In this document: positions 27,842 to 36,198 of the stretch, piece after piece
Numbering within the stretch: the first letter of the stretch is position 1
How the letters are laid out: every line of letters starts with the position of its first letter
DNA from: an uncultured Gemmataceae bacterium
Lineage (GTDB): Bacteria; Planctomycetota; Planctomycetia; Gemmatales; Gemmataceae
Assembly (NCBI GenBank): GCA_937923405.1
Contig: CALDUY010000005.1
Coordinates: 303,400 to 367,399, forward strand
Reading direction: 5' to 3'
DNA: 64,000 nt
Translations under genes and position numbers: made by a program
Notes under the pieces: generated by a model
Databases searched by the model: none
What the model was told of the DNA's origin: nothing
What the model saw: the letters and a program-made list of their open reading frames with translations, nothing else

Positions 27842-27996
27842 TTTTTCTGATTAATCCGCTCATGCCAGGATTACCGCCAATTCTTCAAGCAAGACGTCGT
27901 TTCGGACCGAAAACAAAGTAGGTAATTAAGGATTCTGAACGACCGGTTCGCTCGCCGGTTGGTTCATGACCAACACTTCGTGGAGGGGACCCCGGT

Positions 27997-29202
27997 ATGG
28001 CAGTCCATTCCGCCAGGCCCTTCCGGACTGGCTGGATCACGGCCGCGACCTGTTCCTGTTTGCTCGCCGGCTGGGTCGGCTGGCAACCGGCAACAGTCCG
28101 CGCTCAGCTACCAGTTAGTTCGGCCAGGCCCTCACAGGTCGAAATGTGGCAAGGGAACAGCAAACGAGCAGTGGAATCGACGTCAACGTCGCTGAAACCA
28201 CTGGTTCCGATCGCTCCACCACCAAGCACGATTGAGCCGGTCGGCACGCCACTACCACCGCTACCGCCAACGCTGCAGTCCACCCCTTGGACGCCTCCGC
28301 CGGCCATCCCCGCGCAGGCTGCTCCCTCGCTCCCGCCAGTCGCGGAAGTCAAAACTACGCCAAGCGTCCAGCGCGAGGAATTGAAAAAGCTTAGCCAACA
28401 GCTCATTCGCTCGACAAGCAAGCTGGCGAATAATTGTCAGACGGCTCTCGACAGTTGCGCGACGAGCCTTCGCTCCTCGGGGGATCGTTTGGTCGAAACG
28501 CTCTCAGTGCCCGTGCGAACCCGCATCGAGAAGCACTCACCGACGACGACTGTAGTAGTAACGCCTGTTCCGTCAACGTCGACGACCGATGCTCAGGAAG
28601 ACTCGCTTCCGTGGTACAAGGTGGTCTGGCTTCAGGTGATCGTGGGAGGCAGTGCCTTGGTAGTCGGCCCTTTGATGGTCGCACTATTGTTGGGCATCAT
28701 GCTCCGACGCAGTGGTTTTCAATTCCGCGTCGAATTGGTCAATGCTCCGGGCACACTGGGAAGCGGTGTGGCCTATGGCGTCTCGCGTATAGACACGAAT
28801 CAGCCTGACGTGCCAGCTCGTCCTGTAGGGCGCATCGAGCCGGATTTGGCCAGTCTCAGTGCTGTAGCTGCCTTAGAAGCGGTAACGTTCCCGGAACTGA
28901 AACCAGGCGAAGAAGCGCCGATGACGGGGGAGAAGTTTGACCTGGGGCCAACTTACGAGGAAGAACGCCTGGCCAAACAGGAAGCCGAGTTGCTGCGTGA
29001 AAAGGCGATTTTACAGGAAATCTTTGAAGAGAACCTACGGCTCCAGGAGGAATTGCGATCTCAGCTGGAGACGGCCTCCGCCTCTTCAGCAATGGACGAA
29101 CCAGTCGCCACGGGTGATTTCACGGTGCCTGTGACAGAAGTCTTGCACGCCATCAGTGAGCCAATCGGTTATTTGACAGACGATCAAGATCAAACGGTTT
29201 GA
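27997..29202 (+). CDS. Membrane-anchored protein with cytoplasmic coiled coil, upstream of MamK-like actin
   Basis: 401 residues; GGAGGGG lies about 8 bases before ATG 27997. A signal-like segment ends at PATVRAQ. A Pro-rich extracytoplasmic stretch of about 160 residues follows, then one clear membrane helix (LQVIVGGSALVVGPLMVALL, about 213-236). The C-terminal domain has a predicted coiled coil (EERLAKQEAELLREKAILQE). The MamK-like gene begins 53 bases downstream on the same strand. It could anchor that filament to the membrane (inference). No family recognised. Confidence 0.75.
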   Translation: MAVHSARPFRTGWITAATCSCLLAGWVGWQPATVRAQLPVSSARPSQVEMWQGNSKRAVESTSTSLKPLVPIAPPPSTIEPVGTPLPPLPPTLQSTPWTPPPAIPAQAAPSLPPVAEVKTTPSVQREELKKLSQQLIRSTSKLANNCQTALDSCATSLRSSGDRLVETLSVPVRTRIEKHSPTTTVVVTPVPSTSTTDAQEDSLPWYKVVWLQVIVGGSALVVGPLMVALLLGIMLRRSGFQFRVELVNAPGTLGSGVAYGVSRIDTNQPDVPARPVGRIEPDLASLSAVAALEAVTFPELKPGEEAPMTGEKFDLGPTYEEERLAKQEAELLREKAILQEIFEENLRLQEELRSQLETASASSAMDEPVATGDFTVPVTEVLHAISEPIGYLTDDQDQTV

Positions 29203-29255
29203 CCCAGGATTCCTCGCGTTCCCCTGGGGAGGGGGATGCAGCTTCGGGAGAGAAT

Positions 29256-30341
29256 ATGGACGCGAAAGCAATCTATATCGGCATGGATCTGGGCACGTTC
29301 AAAACCTCGGTGGCGTCGTCCGCCGGCATCCGCGACGTGATCCACACGGCGGTAGGCTGGCCACGCGATCAGGTGGCCCGCACTATGCTGGGCCGAGACG
29401 TGGTCTTTGGCAAGGATCTCATCGAGCATCGGCTGGCAGTGAACATCGTCCGTCCGTTCGAGAAGGGCGTGCTGAAGTACAACAGTCCCGATGATGCCGG
29501 AGTGTCTGCCGATCAGATCACGCTGTACAAGCAGGCAGCTCGTCTGGTCGTGGAGCATGCCGTCTCTTTGACTCGACCGCCCAAGGGGGTGCCGATCTAT
29601 GGCGTCATCGGCGCTCCTTCTCGGGCTAGCATCCTCAACAAAAAGGTGCTGCTCGAAGCCGCCCAGCATGCGTTCGATGGTGTGATGATTGTTTCCGAGC
29701 CATTTTCGATCGCTTATGGCATGAATCGTCTCAGCGACACCCTGGTAGTGGACATTGGTGCGGGCACGACCGACATCTGTCCAGTCTATGGCACCTTCCC
29801 ACGTGAGGACGAACAGGTCACCATTGCTCAGGGTGGTGATGTCATCGACGAGACGTTCTATCGATTGCTTCGGGAGCGTTATCCCCAGGCACAGATCTCG
29901 CTCAACATGGCCCGAGAAATCAAGGAAAAGTACGGTTTCGTTCATGACGTGAACGAACAGGCACTAGTCATGTTGCCGGTCAACGGTCGGCCGCAACAGT
30001 TCGACGTCACTGAACCGCTCAAGGAAGCCTGCAAGGCTCTGGTGCCGTTGATCCTCGATGGCCTCGGCGAGGTGATCTCTCGCTTTGATCCGGAGTTCCA
30101 GCAGCGGATGTTGCAAAACATCGTCCTGGGTGGAGGCGGCAGCCAGCTGAAAGGACTGGATCGCGTCATCGAAGACGCCTTGAAAGAGTTTGGCGGGGCG
30201 AAAGTGAAGCGAGTCTATGATGCTGTCTTCGCTGGTGCGGTCGGTGCGCTCAAGCTCGCCATGTCGATGCCACAAGATTACTTCCATCAGCTGAAGATGG
30301 CGCAGCAGCCGTGCGAAACCGAGGCGGAGGTCAGCGTCTAA
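29256..30341 (+). CDS. MamK-family actin-like protein
   Basis: 361 residues from ATG 29256 with GGGAG upstream; a longer in-frame start has no support. Actin-fold motifs are the phosphate-1 loop MDLGTFKTSVASS, phosphate-2 loop VVDIGAGTTDIC, and the adenosine motif NIVLGGGGSQLKG. The text VIGAPSRASILNKKVLLEAA and IVSEPFSIAYGM is close to MamK of magnetotactic bacteria, which forms filaments that position magnetosomes; nothing else magnetosome-like is present here. Probably a cytomotive or scaffolding filament. Confidence 0.88.
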   Translation: MDAKAIYIGMDLGTFKTSVASSAGIRDVIHTAVGWPRDQVARTMLGRDVVFGKDLIEHRLAVNIVRPFEKGVLKYNSPDDAGVSADQITLYKQAARLVVEHAVSLTRPPKGVPIYGVIGAPSRASILNKKVLLEAAQHAFDGVMIVSEPFSIAYGMNRLSDTLVVDIGAGTTDICPVYGTFPREDEQVTIAQGGDVIDETFYRLLRERYPQAQISLNMAREIKEKYGFVHDVNEQALVMLPVNGRPQQFDVTEPLKEACKALVPLILDGLGEVISRFDPEFQQRMLQNIVLGGGGSQLKGLDRVIEDALKEFGGAKVKRVYDAVFAGAVGALKLAMSMPQDYFHQLKMAQQPCETEAEVSV

Positions 30342-30389
30342 CACCACGGCAAAAGAGTGTTCGTGGAACCAAGGAAGGCTCGTCATGAG

Positions 30390-30429
30390 GAACGCGGGGG
30401 TGGGACAGGGAGGTCTCGTCCCCGCGTTC
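30390..30429 (+). repeat. Inverted repeat between mamK-like gene and larE
   Basis: GAACGCGGGG (30390-30399) pairs perfectly with CCCCGCGTTC (30420-30429). No T-run follows, so it may be a weak terminator or a 3'-end stabiliser. Confidence 0.5.
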
Positions 30430-30494
30430 ACGCGCTTGAGCAATTAAGCCTCTCGACATAAGATGAACCAAGCCCTCGAACGACCTCCTGAGCA

Positions 30495-31343
30495 ATGAGC
30501 CACGATCTTGCGACAAAACAGAGCCACCTTCTCCAGATTCTGGGAGAAATGCCCGGCTGTGTCGTTGCCTTCTCGGGCGGCATCGATAGCACGGTGGTGG
30601 CGAAGGCGGCTTACCTGGCCCTGGGGGAACGGGCCATCGCGGTGACTGCCGATAGTCCGAGCGTAGCCCGGTCGGAACTCGACGAAGCCCGCCGACTGGC
30701 CGCAGAAATCGGTATCCGCCATGAGATCCTCTCTACTGACGAGTTTTCCAATCCGGATTATCTGCGAAATGATGGCAGCCGTTGTTTTTACTGCAAGGAC
30801 GAGCTGTATTCTCGCATCGAAGAACTGCTTCCGCGATTGGGTGTGACCGTCATCTGTAGCGGGGCGAACCTCGACGATCGCGGCGACTATCGCCCAGGGT
30901 TGACGGCAGCGGCGGCCCATCAGGTGCGTCATCCGCTGCAAGAGGCTGGATTCACCAAAGCCGACGTCCGTGCTGTAGCCCGCGCATGGGGGTTGCCGAC
31001 GTGGGACAAGCCAGCCTCCCCCTGTCTGTCGTCGCGGCTGGCTCCAGGCGTGCCAGTCACGCGCGAACGCACGGCTCGCATCGAAGCAGCAGAACGGCTG
31101 CTGTGGCAACTGGGGCTGCGTGAGTGTCGCGTTCGTCTCCATGAACACGAGTTGGCCCGTTTGGAAGTGCCACCCACCGAAATTGCCCGTTTAGCCCTCC
31201 CGGAAGTGCGACAATTGCTCGTCTCTCAGCTTCGTGAGATGGGCTTCCGATACGTCACGTTGGATCTGGAAGGATTCCGCAGCGGCAGCATGAACGAGCT
31301 GATCCCGTTAACGCTGAAACAGAAGTTCGAGCAAGTTCCATGA
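30495..31343 (+). CDS. larE: LarE-type ATP-dependent sacrificial sulfur transferase
   Basis: 282 residues. PP-loop SGGIDS is at 27-32. GSRCFYCKDELYSRI and the cysteine in KPASPCLSSR, which is the expected sulfur donor, are present. LarE thiolates the nicotinic-acid precursor of the nickel-pincer cofactor of lactate racemase-type enzymes. No larA, larB or larC is in the window, so the acceptor here is uncertain. The next small gene starts on its stop (ATGA). Confidence 0.88.
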   Translation: MSHDLATKQSHLLQILGEMPGCVVAFSGGIDSTVVAKAAYLALGERAIAVTADSPSVARSELDEARRLAAEIGIRHEILSTDEFSNPDYLRNDGSRCFYCKDELYSRIEELLPRLGVTVICSGANLDDRGDYRPGLTAAAAHQVRHPLQEAGFTKADVRAVARAWGLPTWDKPASPCLSSRLAPGVPVTRERTARIEAAERLLWQLGLRECRVRLHEHELARLEVPPTEIARLALPEVRQLLVSQLREMGFRYVTLDLEGFRSGSMNELIPLTLKQKFEQVP

Positions 31344-31597
31344 ACCCAATGTCAGCGCGAACCGCTCTGGACGCTTATTTTTTTGAAGCGCGATGCAAAA
31401 TTCTCGATCTAGCCGCGATCCTCGATCGGATTGAGCGAGGCGAAGGCGGTCAGCAACTTTCGGACGCGCGACTCGGCAAGCTCCGCGACGCACTAGAAGT
31501 GCTGCGTCAAGCCGGGCCAGACCGTGCTGAACGAGTACAACAGGTGTTTTCACTGGAGTACGATCCAAACTGGGAGAAGCCCAAGCCACGGTTTTAG
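31340..31597 (+). CDS. Small hypothetical protein coupled to larE
   Basis: 85 residues. The ATG at 31340 overlaps the larE stop. It is helical and charged (YFFEARCKILDLAAILDRIE) with a conserved-looking C-terminus DPNWEKPKPRF. No signal peptide and no family recognised. Translation is probably coupled to larE. Confidence 0.65.
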   Translation: MNPMSARTALDAYFFEARCKILDLAAILDRIERGEGGQQLSDARLGKLRDALEVLRQAGPDRAERVQQVFSLEYDPNWEKPKPRF

Positions 31598-31627
31598 TCG
31601 AGATTCTCGCAGAACTAACCGTTGGCA

Positions 31628-31657
31628 TTGGCCAATGATGCTCTCGGGCCATATAGT
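31628..31657 (+). promoter_or_regulatory. Possible sigma-70-like promoter for fae
   Basis: TTGGCC (31628-31633), an 18-base spacer and TATAGT (31652-31657) lie 51 bases before the fae start. The match is moderate. Confidence 0.3.
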
Positions 31658-31707
31658 CTGCCCTCGAAGTGTTTTCCACCGTGTCCAGCACCAAGGGAGA
31701 GTAGACT

Positions 31708-32205
31708 ATGTCCATGTACATCGGCGAAGCACTCGTCGGCGACGGTAATGAGGTGGCGCACATCGACCTGATGATCGGTTCCAAGGACGGCCCCGTCGGC
31801 GTGGCCTTCGCCAACGCGCTGGCCAACCAGTCGCACGGTCACACCAATCTCTTAGCGGTTCTGGCACCGAACCTGATCTGTAAGCCGGCCACCGTGTTGA
31901 TTACCAAAGTGACGATCAAGGGACTGAAACAGGCGGTGCAAATGTTTGGCCCTGCCCAGGCCGCCGTGGCCAAAGCCGTCGCCGACAGTGTTTCCGCCAA
32001 TGTCATCCCAGCAAGCGAGGCTGACAAACTGGTCATCGTCTGCGGCGTATTCATCCATCCAGCGGCCAGTGATGACGCCAAGATCTACGACTACAACTAT
32101 GAGGCGACCAAACAAGCCATCGCCCGAGCCATGAAGCAAGAGCCACCGATCTCCGAGATTCTGGCGAAGAAAGATTCGGTCAAGCATCCCTTCTCGCCGA
32201 AGTAA
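31708..32205 (+). CDS. fae: Formaldehyde-activating enzyme (Fae)
   Basis: 165 residues with GGGAGA upstream. Fae condenses formaldehyde with tetrahydromethanopterin to methylene-H4MPT. The N-terminal block MYIGEALVGDGNEVAHIDLM contains the expected catalytic His (H18). PVGVAFANALANQSHGHTNL and the length are typical of bacterial Fae. mtdB, the next enzyme of the pathway, follows 65 bases downstream. Confidence 0.95.
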   Translation: MSMYIGEALVGDGNEVAHIDLMIGSKDGPVGVAFANALANQSHGHTNLLAVLAPNLICKPATVLITKVTIKGLKQAVQMFGPAQAAVAKAVADSVSANVIPASEADKLVIVCGVFIHPAASDDAKIYDYNYEATKQAIARAMKQEPPISEILAKKDSVKHPFSPK

Positions 32206-32220
32206 TTCCGTTCTCGCACC

Positions 32221-32255
32221 GACGAGGAGAGGCTAGCGGTCTGGCTCTCCTCGTC
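32221..32255 (+). repeat. Intercistronic hairpin between fae and mtdB
   Basis: GACGAGGAGAG (32221-32231) pairs perfectly with CTCTCCTCGTC (32245-32255). No T-run follows. It ends 15 bases before the mtdB ATG, and the mtdB ribosome binding site GGAAGGG lies just after it, so it may attenuate mtdB or protect the fae mRNA. Confidence 0.6.
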
Positions 32256-32270
32256 GCTCGGAAGGGCATC

Positions 32271-33140
32271 ATGGACAAGCGAAAGATTCTCCTTCAGCTG
32301 GACAGCGACCCCCACCCTAGCGTCTTCGATCGGGTCGTGGCCATCGACGCTGGCGTGGACGAACTGTTCAGCTACGGCAATGTTCAGCCCGAGCAAGTCG
32401 CCGGTCTGGTTCACGGAGCCATCTTCACTCGTGGGCCCAAAGATCTAAAGAGAACAGCGATCTTTATTGGTGGAAGTAATGTCGAGACTGGCGAGATCCT
32501 GCTGGCCAAGGCCGTCGCCGCGATGTTGCCAGCCTTCGGACTGCGTGTCAGCGTGCTGCTCGATGCCAACGGAGCTAACACCACCGCCGCTGCGGCGGTC
32601 CGCGTCGCCGCCAAGCATCTATCGTTGGCTTGCACCAAAGCGATCGTGCTGGGCGGAACGGGGCCGGTTGGTCAACGGGTAGCCCTGCTGCTGGCCCGAC
32701 AGGGAGCTGAGGTCCGCCTTGCCTCGCGACAGCTTCCCCGAGCCAAGGCCGCCTGTGACGCTATTCTCCGCAAGGTGCCCGAGGCGAAACTGGAGCCGGT
32801 CGCCATTACCGGTGAATCGGAGCTGGGGCCGGCTCTGGACGGACGGACGTTGGCCATCGCTGCTGGGGCCGCTGGAGTGGTTCTTCTCCCCAAATCCGCC
32901 CGCCTGGCCTGTTCGACGTTGCAACTGGTAATCGATCTGAATGCCGTGCCGCCTTTGGGGATCGAAGGCGTGGAAGTGACCGACAGCGGCACCCAACGAG
33001 ACAACGTGCTGGCCTACGGAGCCATCGGCGTGGGCAGCACCAAAATGAAGTTGCATCGAGCAGCCGTGGCTCGGCTGTTCGAGAGCAACGATCAGGTCAT
33101 GGACGCCGAAGAAGTCTACGCCCTGGGCGAGGCTCTCTGA
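32271..33140 (+). CDS. mtdB: Methylene-tetrahydromethanopterin dehydrogenase (MtdB)
   Basis: 289 residues. It oxidises methylene-H4MPT to methenyl-H4MPT with NAD(P). Visible features are KRKILLQLDSDPHPSVFD at the N-terminus, the pterin-site segment AIFTRGPKDLKRTAIFIGGS, and the Rossmann loop VLGGTGPVGQRVA. It forms a C1 module with fae. The last 25 bases overlap the end of the convergent CbiX-like gene. Confidence 0.93.
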   Translation: MDKRKILLQLDSDPHPSVFDRVVAIDAGVDELFSYGNVQPEQVAGLVHGAIFTRGPKDLKRTAIFIGGSNVETGEILLAKAVAAMLPAFGLRVSVLLDANGANTTAAAAVRVAAKHLSLACTKAIVLGGTGPVGQRVALLLARQGAEVRLASRQLPRAKAACDAILRKVPEAKLEPVAITGESELGPALDGRTLAIAAGAAGVVLLPKSARLACSTLQLVIDLNAVPPLGIEGVEVTDSGTQRDNVLAYGAIGVGSTKMKLHRAAVARLFESNDQVMDAEEVYALGEAL

Positions 33141-33496
33141 GCCTCGTGGATTCGCTGAGCGACCACGTCGATCAACAGCGGATGTCGGCCCATCGGCTCG
33201 GCCAGCAAGAATTCGACCAGGGGAAACTCCTCGGCCAGACGCTCGCGAGCTTCGGTCAAATCGCGTCGTACATGAATTCCCGCCGAGAGAAAGTACGGCG
33301 TCAGAATCACTTGCTGTGCCCCCTGGGCCACGCAGAGACGCCCGCCCTGCTCGATGCTCGGCTCGGCGAGTTCCAGAAACGACGCTACCACAATGCGATG
33401 GCCGCGTCGCCGTAGTTCCTCGGCGACGTGAAACAGATCGTCGTTCGCCTGAGCATTTCGGCTTCCATGAGCGATCAACAACAAAGCAGTCGTCAC
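33116..33496 (-). CDS. CbiX/sirohydrochlorin chelatase-like protein
   Basis: 126 residues. GGAG lies 6 bases before GTG 33496 and touches another GTG at 33502, so the former is preferred. LLLIAHGSRN with the metal-site His, VVASFLELAEPSI and ILTPYFLSAGIHVRRDL are CbiX features. The short form inserts cobalt, nickel or iron into tetrapyrroles; the metal is not predictable. Overlaps the mtdB end by 25 bases. Confidence 0.82.
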   Translation of the reverse strand: MTTALLLIAHGSRNAQANDDLFHVAEELRRRGHRIVVASFLELAEPSIEQGGRLCVAQGAQQVILTPYFLSAGIHVRRDLTEARERLAEEFPLVEFLLAEPMGRHPLLIDVVAQRIHEAQRASPRA

Positions 33497-33588
33497 CGGC
33501 ACCTCCGCGTTTGGGCCTTGCCTGAGTATTGTAGGCGAAGACGTGTTATGCTAGGTGGCATCGCTCCTGCACCAACAAAGGCAAGAAC

Positions 33589-35160
33589 ATGATCGGCTCG
33601 CGCCTGGGTTCGTGGATCATCGAGGAAGAGATCGGCCGTGGTGGTATGGGTACGGTGTATCGCGCTCACCGGACCTCCAGTCAAGGCGACGAAATCTGTG
33701 CCATCAAGATGCTTGCCGCCGAACTCGCCGTTGAACTCGGTTTTCAACAACGCTTCCAACGGGAGATCGAGATTCTTCGTCAGTTGAACCATCCCAACAT
33801 CGTTCGCTTCCTGGAGTCTGGCGTCGAAGAATCCCGTTTCTGGTACGCTATGGAGTTGATCCAAGGCGAAAGCTACGAGGATCTTCGTCTTCAAAGCGGG
33901 CGGCTGCATTGGCGCGAGGTGCTGGAAATGGCCTGGCAAATCGCACCGGCGCTGAAGCACGCTCATGATCGCGGCGTCATCCATCGTGATCTCAAACCGT
34001 CCAATCTGCTGCGGAACGAAGAGGGAACCGTCAAGCTCACCGACTTCGGCATCGCCAGCCTGTTCGCCAGTCCGCATCTGACGGTGACCGGCGGCGTGAT
34101 CGGCACTCCTGAGTTTCTCTCTCCCGAGCAGGCCAGCGGCAAACCCGTTACCAAACGCAGTGATCTCTACTCGTTGGGGGTGGTGCTGTACACGCTAGTC
34201 ACGGGCAAGACTCCCTTCGAGGGAGAGCAGATCGATCTGCTGCACAAGCATCAGTACGGCCAGTATGAACGGATCAGTCGACTGGTGCCAGACCTGCACC
34301 CCGACTTTGAGGAGATCATCGATAGCCTGCTGGAGAAAGATCCAGGGAAACGGCCCGGTGATGCAGGCGTGCTATTCAAACGACTGGATAGTCTACGGAA
34401 AAAACTCGCCCGACAGACTCAGGAGTCATTGGGCATGTCCCGCTATGACCTGAAGGTCGGCGAACGCGAAGGACCAGCCACACTGATGAGCCGGCTCGTG
34501 CGTCAGGAGCTGGAGCAGCAGAACCGCCCTGGTCCGATTGGTCGAATCCTGAATCACCCGGTAGTTCTGGTGACGCTGTTTCTGCTCTGTGTCAGTACGT
34601 TGGTCTATACCTTCTGGCCGATGAGTGAGTCCACGTTGTTCGAGCGCGGAGCCGCTCTCATGGCGTCCGACGATCCAGACGACTGGGACCGAGCCTTCGA
34701 GCGCTATTTCAACACTTTGGAGAAAAAATATCCGAATCACTGCTACAAACAAGAACTGACCGAATTTCGTCAGCGTTTAGAGGAAGCGCGTGCAGGTCAA
34801 CGCGCCGAGGGGCGAGCCTTCCGCAACCGTCGGCTCAGCGACGGCGAATGGTTCTTCGAGAAGGGCATGCGACTGCGGCTTCAAGGCGAGGAAGAAGCGG
34901 CGTGCCGGATCTGGGAAGCCTTAATCGATGCTTATCGCAATGTGCCCAGCGAACGAGCCTGGGTCCGCCGTGCCGAGCGGGAACTGGCCAATCCACCGCC
35001 GCCTCAAAAGGAGCCGCTCCGCGGAGCCACCCGCGCCGCTCTGGAGCAGGCCAAGCAGCTCGAGGTCGAGGGCAAGCACGAACAGGCCAACGCCATCCGC
35101 CGAGCCCTGGGCGAACTGTATAAGGATGATCCGAGTATGGCCGCCAAGTTGAAGAAGTAA
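33589..35160 (+). CDS. Membrane-bound Ser/Thr protein kinase
   Basis: 523 residues. Gly loop IGRGGMGTVYRA (15-26), catalytic Lys in AIK (K40), HRDLKPSN (132-139) and DFG (152-154) make an active Hanks-type kinase to about residue 270. One membrane helix (VVLVTLFLLCVSTLVYTFW) near 325-345 separates it from a helical, TPR-like C-terminal domain outside the membrane. FHA proteins such as the one at 9317 are potential readers of such kinases (inference). Confidence 0.92.
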   Translation: MIGSRLGSWIIEEEIGRGGMGTVYRAHRTSSQGDEICAIKMLAAELAVELGFQQRFQREIEILRQLNHPNIVRFLESGVEESRFWYAMELIQGESYEDLRLQSGRLHWREVLEMAWQIAPALKHAHDRGVIHRDLKPSNLLRNEEGTVKLTDFGIASLFASPHLTVTGGVIGTPEFLSPEQASGKPVTKRSDLYSLGVVLYTLVTGKTPFEGEQIDLLHKHQYGQYERISRLVPDLHPDFEEIIDSLLEKDPGKRPGDAGVLFKRLDSLRKKLARQTQESLGMSRYDLKVGEREGPATLMSRLVRQELEQQNRPGPIGRILNHPVVLVTLFLLCVSTLVYTFWPMSESTLFERGAALMASDDPDDWDRAFERYFNTLEKKYPNHCYKQELTEFRQRLEEARAGQRAEGRAFRNRRLSDGEWFFEKGMRLRLQGEEEAACRIWEALIDAYRNVPSERAWVRRAERELANPPPPQKEPLRGATRAALEQAKQLEVEGKHEQANAIRRALGELYKDDPSMAAKLKK

Positions 35161-35169
35161 CGAGATCGC

Positions 35170-36198
35170 TTAAAGAGACAATGTCGGTTGAGCATCCAGA
35201 TCTAGTGAGGAGTAGTCCCCACGTTTCCAACGTTCTACGGCCATCGCCGCCATCGCGGCATTGTCGGTACACAAGGACATCGGCGGAATCACCAGTTCAG
35301 CCCCCGCGCGTTGTGCCATCGTTGCCAGTGCTGCGCGTAAGGCGCGATTAGCGGCAACACCTCCACCGACGGCGAGACAGCGATAGCCCGTCTTAACCAA
35401 GGCTTGTCGAGATTTTTCCACCAGTACGTCGACAACCGCCTGCTGAAAACTAGCTGCGAGGTTGGCCCGCTCGGGTCCGGGTGGCGGTGGCGCGGGGCGG
35501 GTCGCGTTCTGTCCTCCCAGGGCGTATAACACCGCGGTCTTCAACCCGCTGAAGCTGAAGTCCAGTCGCAACTCCTTTAAGAACGAGCGCGGAAACTGGT
35601 AGGCGTGCGGATCGCCCAGCGCGGCCTCTCGTTCCACCGCTGGGCCGCCTGGAAAGCCCAACCCCAACAGGGCCGCCACCTTGTCGAAGGCCTCGCCTGC
35701 TGCATCATCCAGCGTGCCGCCTAGCAAGTGATAGTCGACCGACGAGCGACAGTCGAACAATAGCGTGTGCCCGCCAGAGACCACTAACCCCACACAAGGA
35801 AAGATGTCACGTCCGGCAGCGAGACGACAAGCGTAGATGTGACCATGAACGTGATTGACACCGAGGAGCGGCACTCCCAGGGCCAGGGCTAGCGTTTTGG
35901 CGGCAGTCACTCCCACGAGCAAGGCTCCGATCAGTCCCGGCGTATAATGCACGGCCACGGCGCTGAGGTCGTGCAGCGAGACGCTGGCTTGGCGCAAGGC
36001 TTCGTCAATGACCGGCAGCAGCCGTTGCAGATGCGCTCGGGCCGCCACTTCGGGCACGACTCCACCGAAGCGCGCGTGCAGCTCGGTTTGCGAGGCCACG
36101 ACGTTGCTGAGAATGCGCGGTTCTTCGGTGAACACAGCAGCAGCTGTCTCGTCGCAGGAAGTTTCCAGCCCCAGAAAAAGAGCTTCCGATTGGCTCAT
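35170..36198 (-). CDS. tsaD: tRNA N6-adenosine threonylcarbamoyltransferase TsaD
   Basis: 342 residues. LGLETSCDETAAAV near the start, HVHGHIYAC (the metal-binding HxxxH) and ALLVGVTAAKTLA identify the Kae1/TsaD family. It installs t6A37 on tRNAs reading ANN codons, with TsaB and TsaE, which are not here. Its ATG overlaps the stop of the EboC-like gene (ATGA), so they share a transcript. Confidence 0.95.
   Translation of the reverse strand: MSQSEALFLGLETSCDETAAAVFTEEPRILSNVVASQTELHARFGGVVPEVAARAHLQRLLPVIDEALRQASVSLHDLSAVAVHYTPGLIGALLVGVTAAKTLALALGVPLLGVNHVHGHIYACRLAAGRDIFPCVGLVVSGGHTLLFDCRSSVDYHLLGGTLDDAAGEAFDKVAALLGLGFPGGPAVEREAALGDPHAYQFPRSFLKELRLDFSFSGLKTAVLYALGGQNATRPAPPPPGPERANLAASFQQAVVDVLVEKSRQALVKTGYRCLAVGGGVAANRALRAALATMAQRAGAELVIPPMSLCTDNAAMAAMAVERWKRGDYSSLDLDAQPTLSL

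Noticed and set aside
29190..29945. 251-codon minus-strand frame opposite the MamK-like gene
   Set aside because: The plus strand carries complete actin motifs; the antisense frame has no motif or ribosome site.
31839..32081. Minus-strand frame inside fae
   Set aside because: Fae is complete and recognised; the antisense frame is a shadow.
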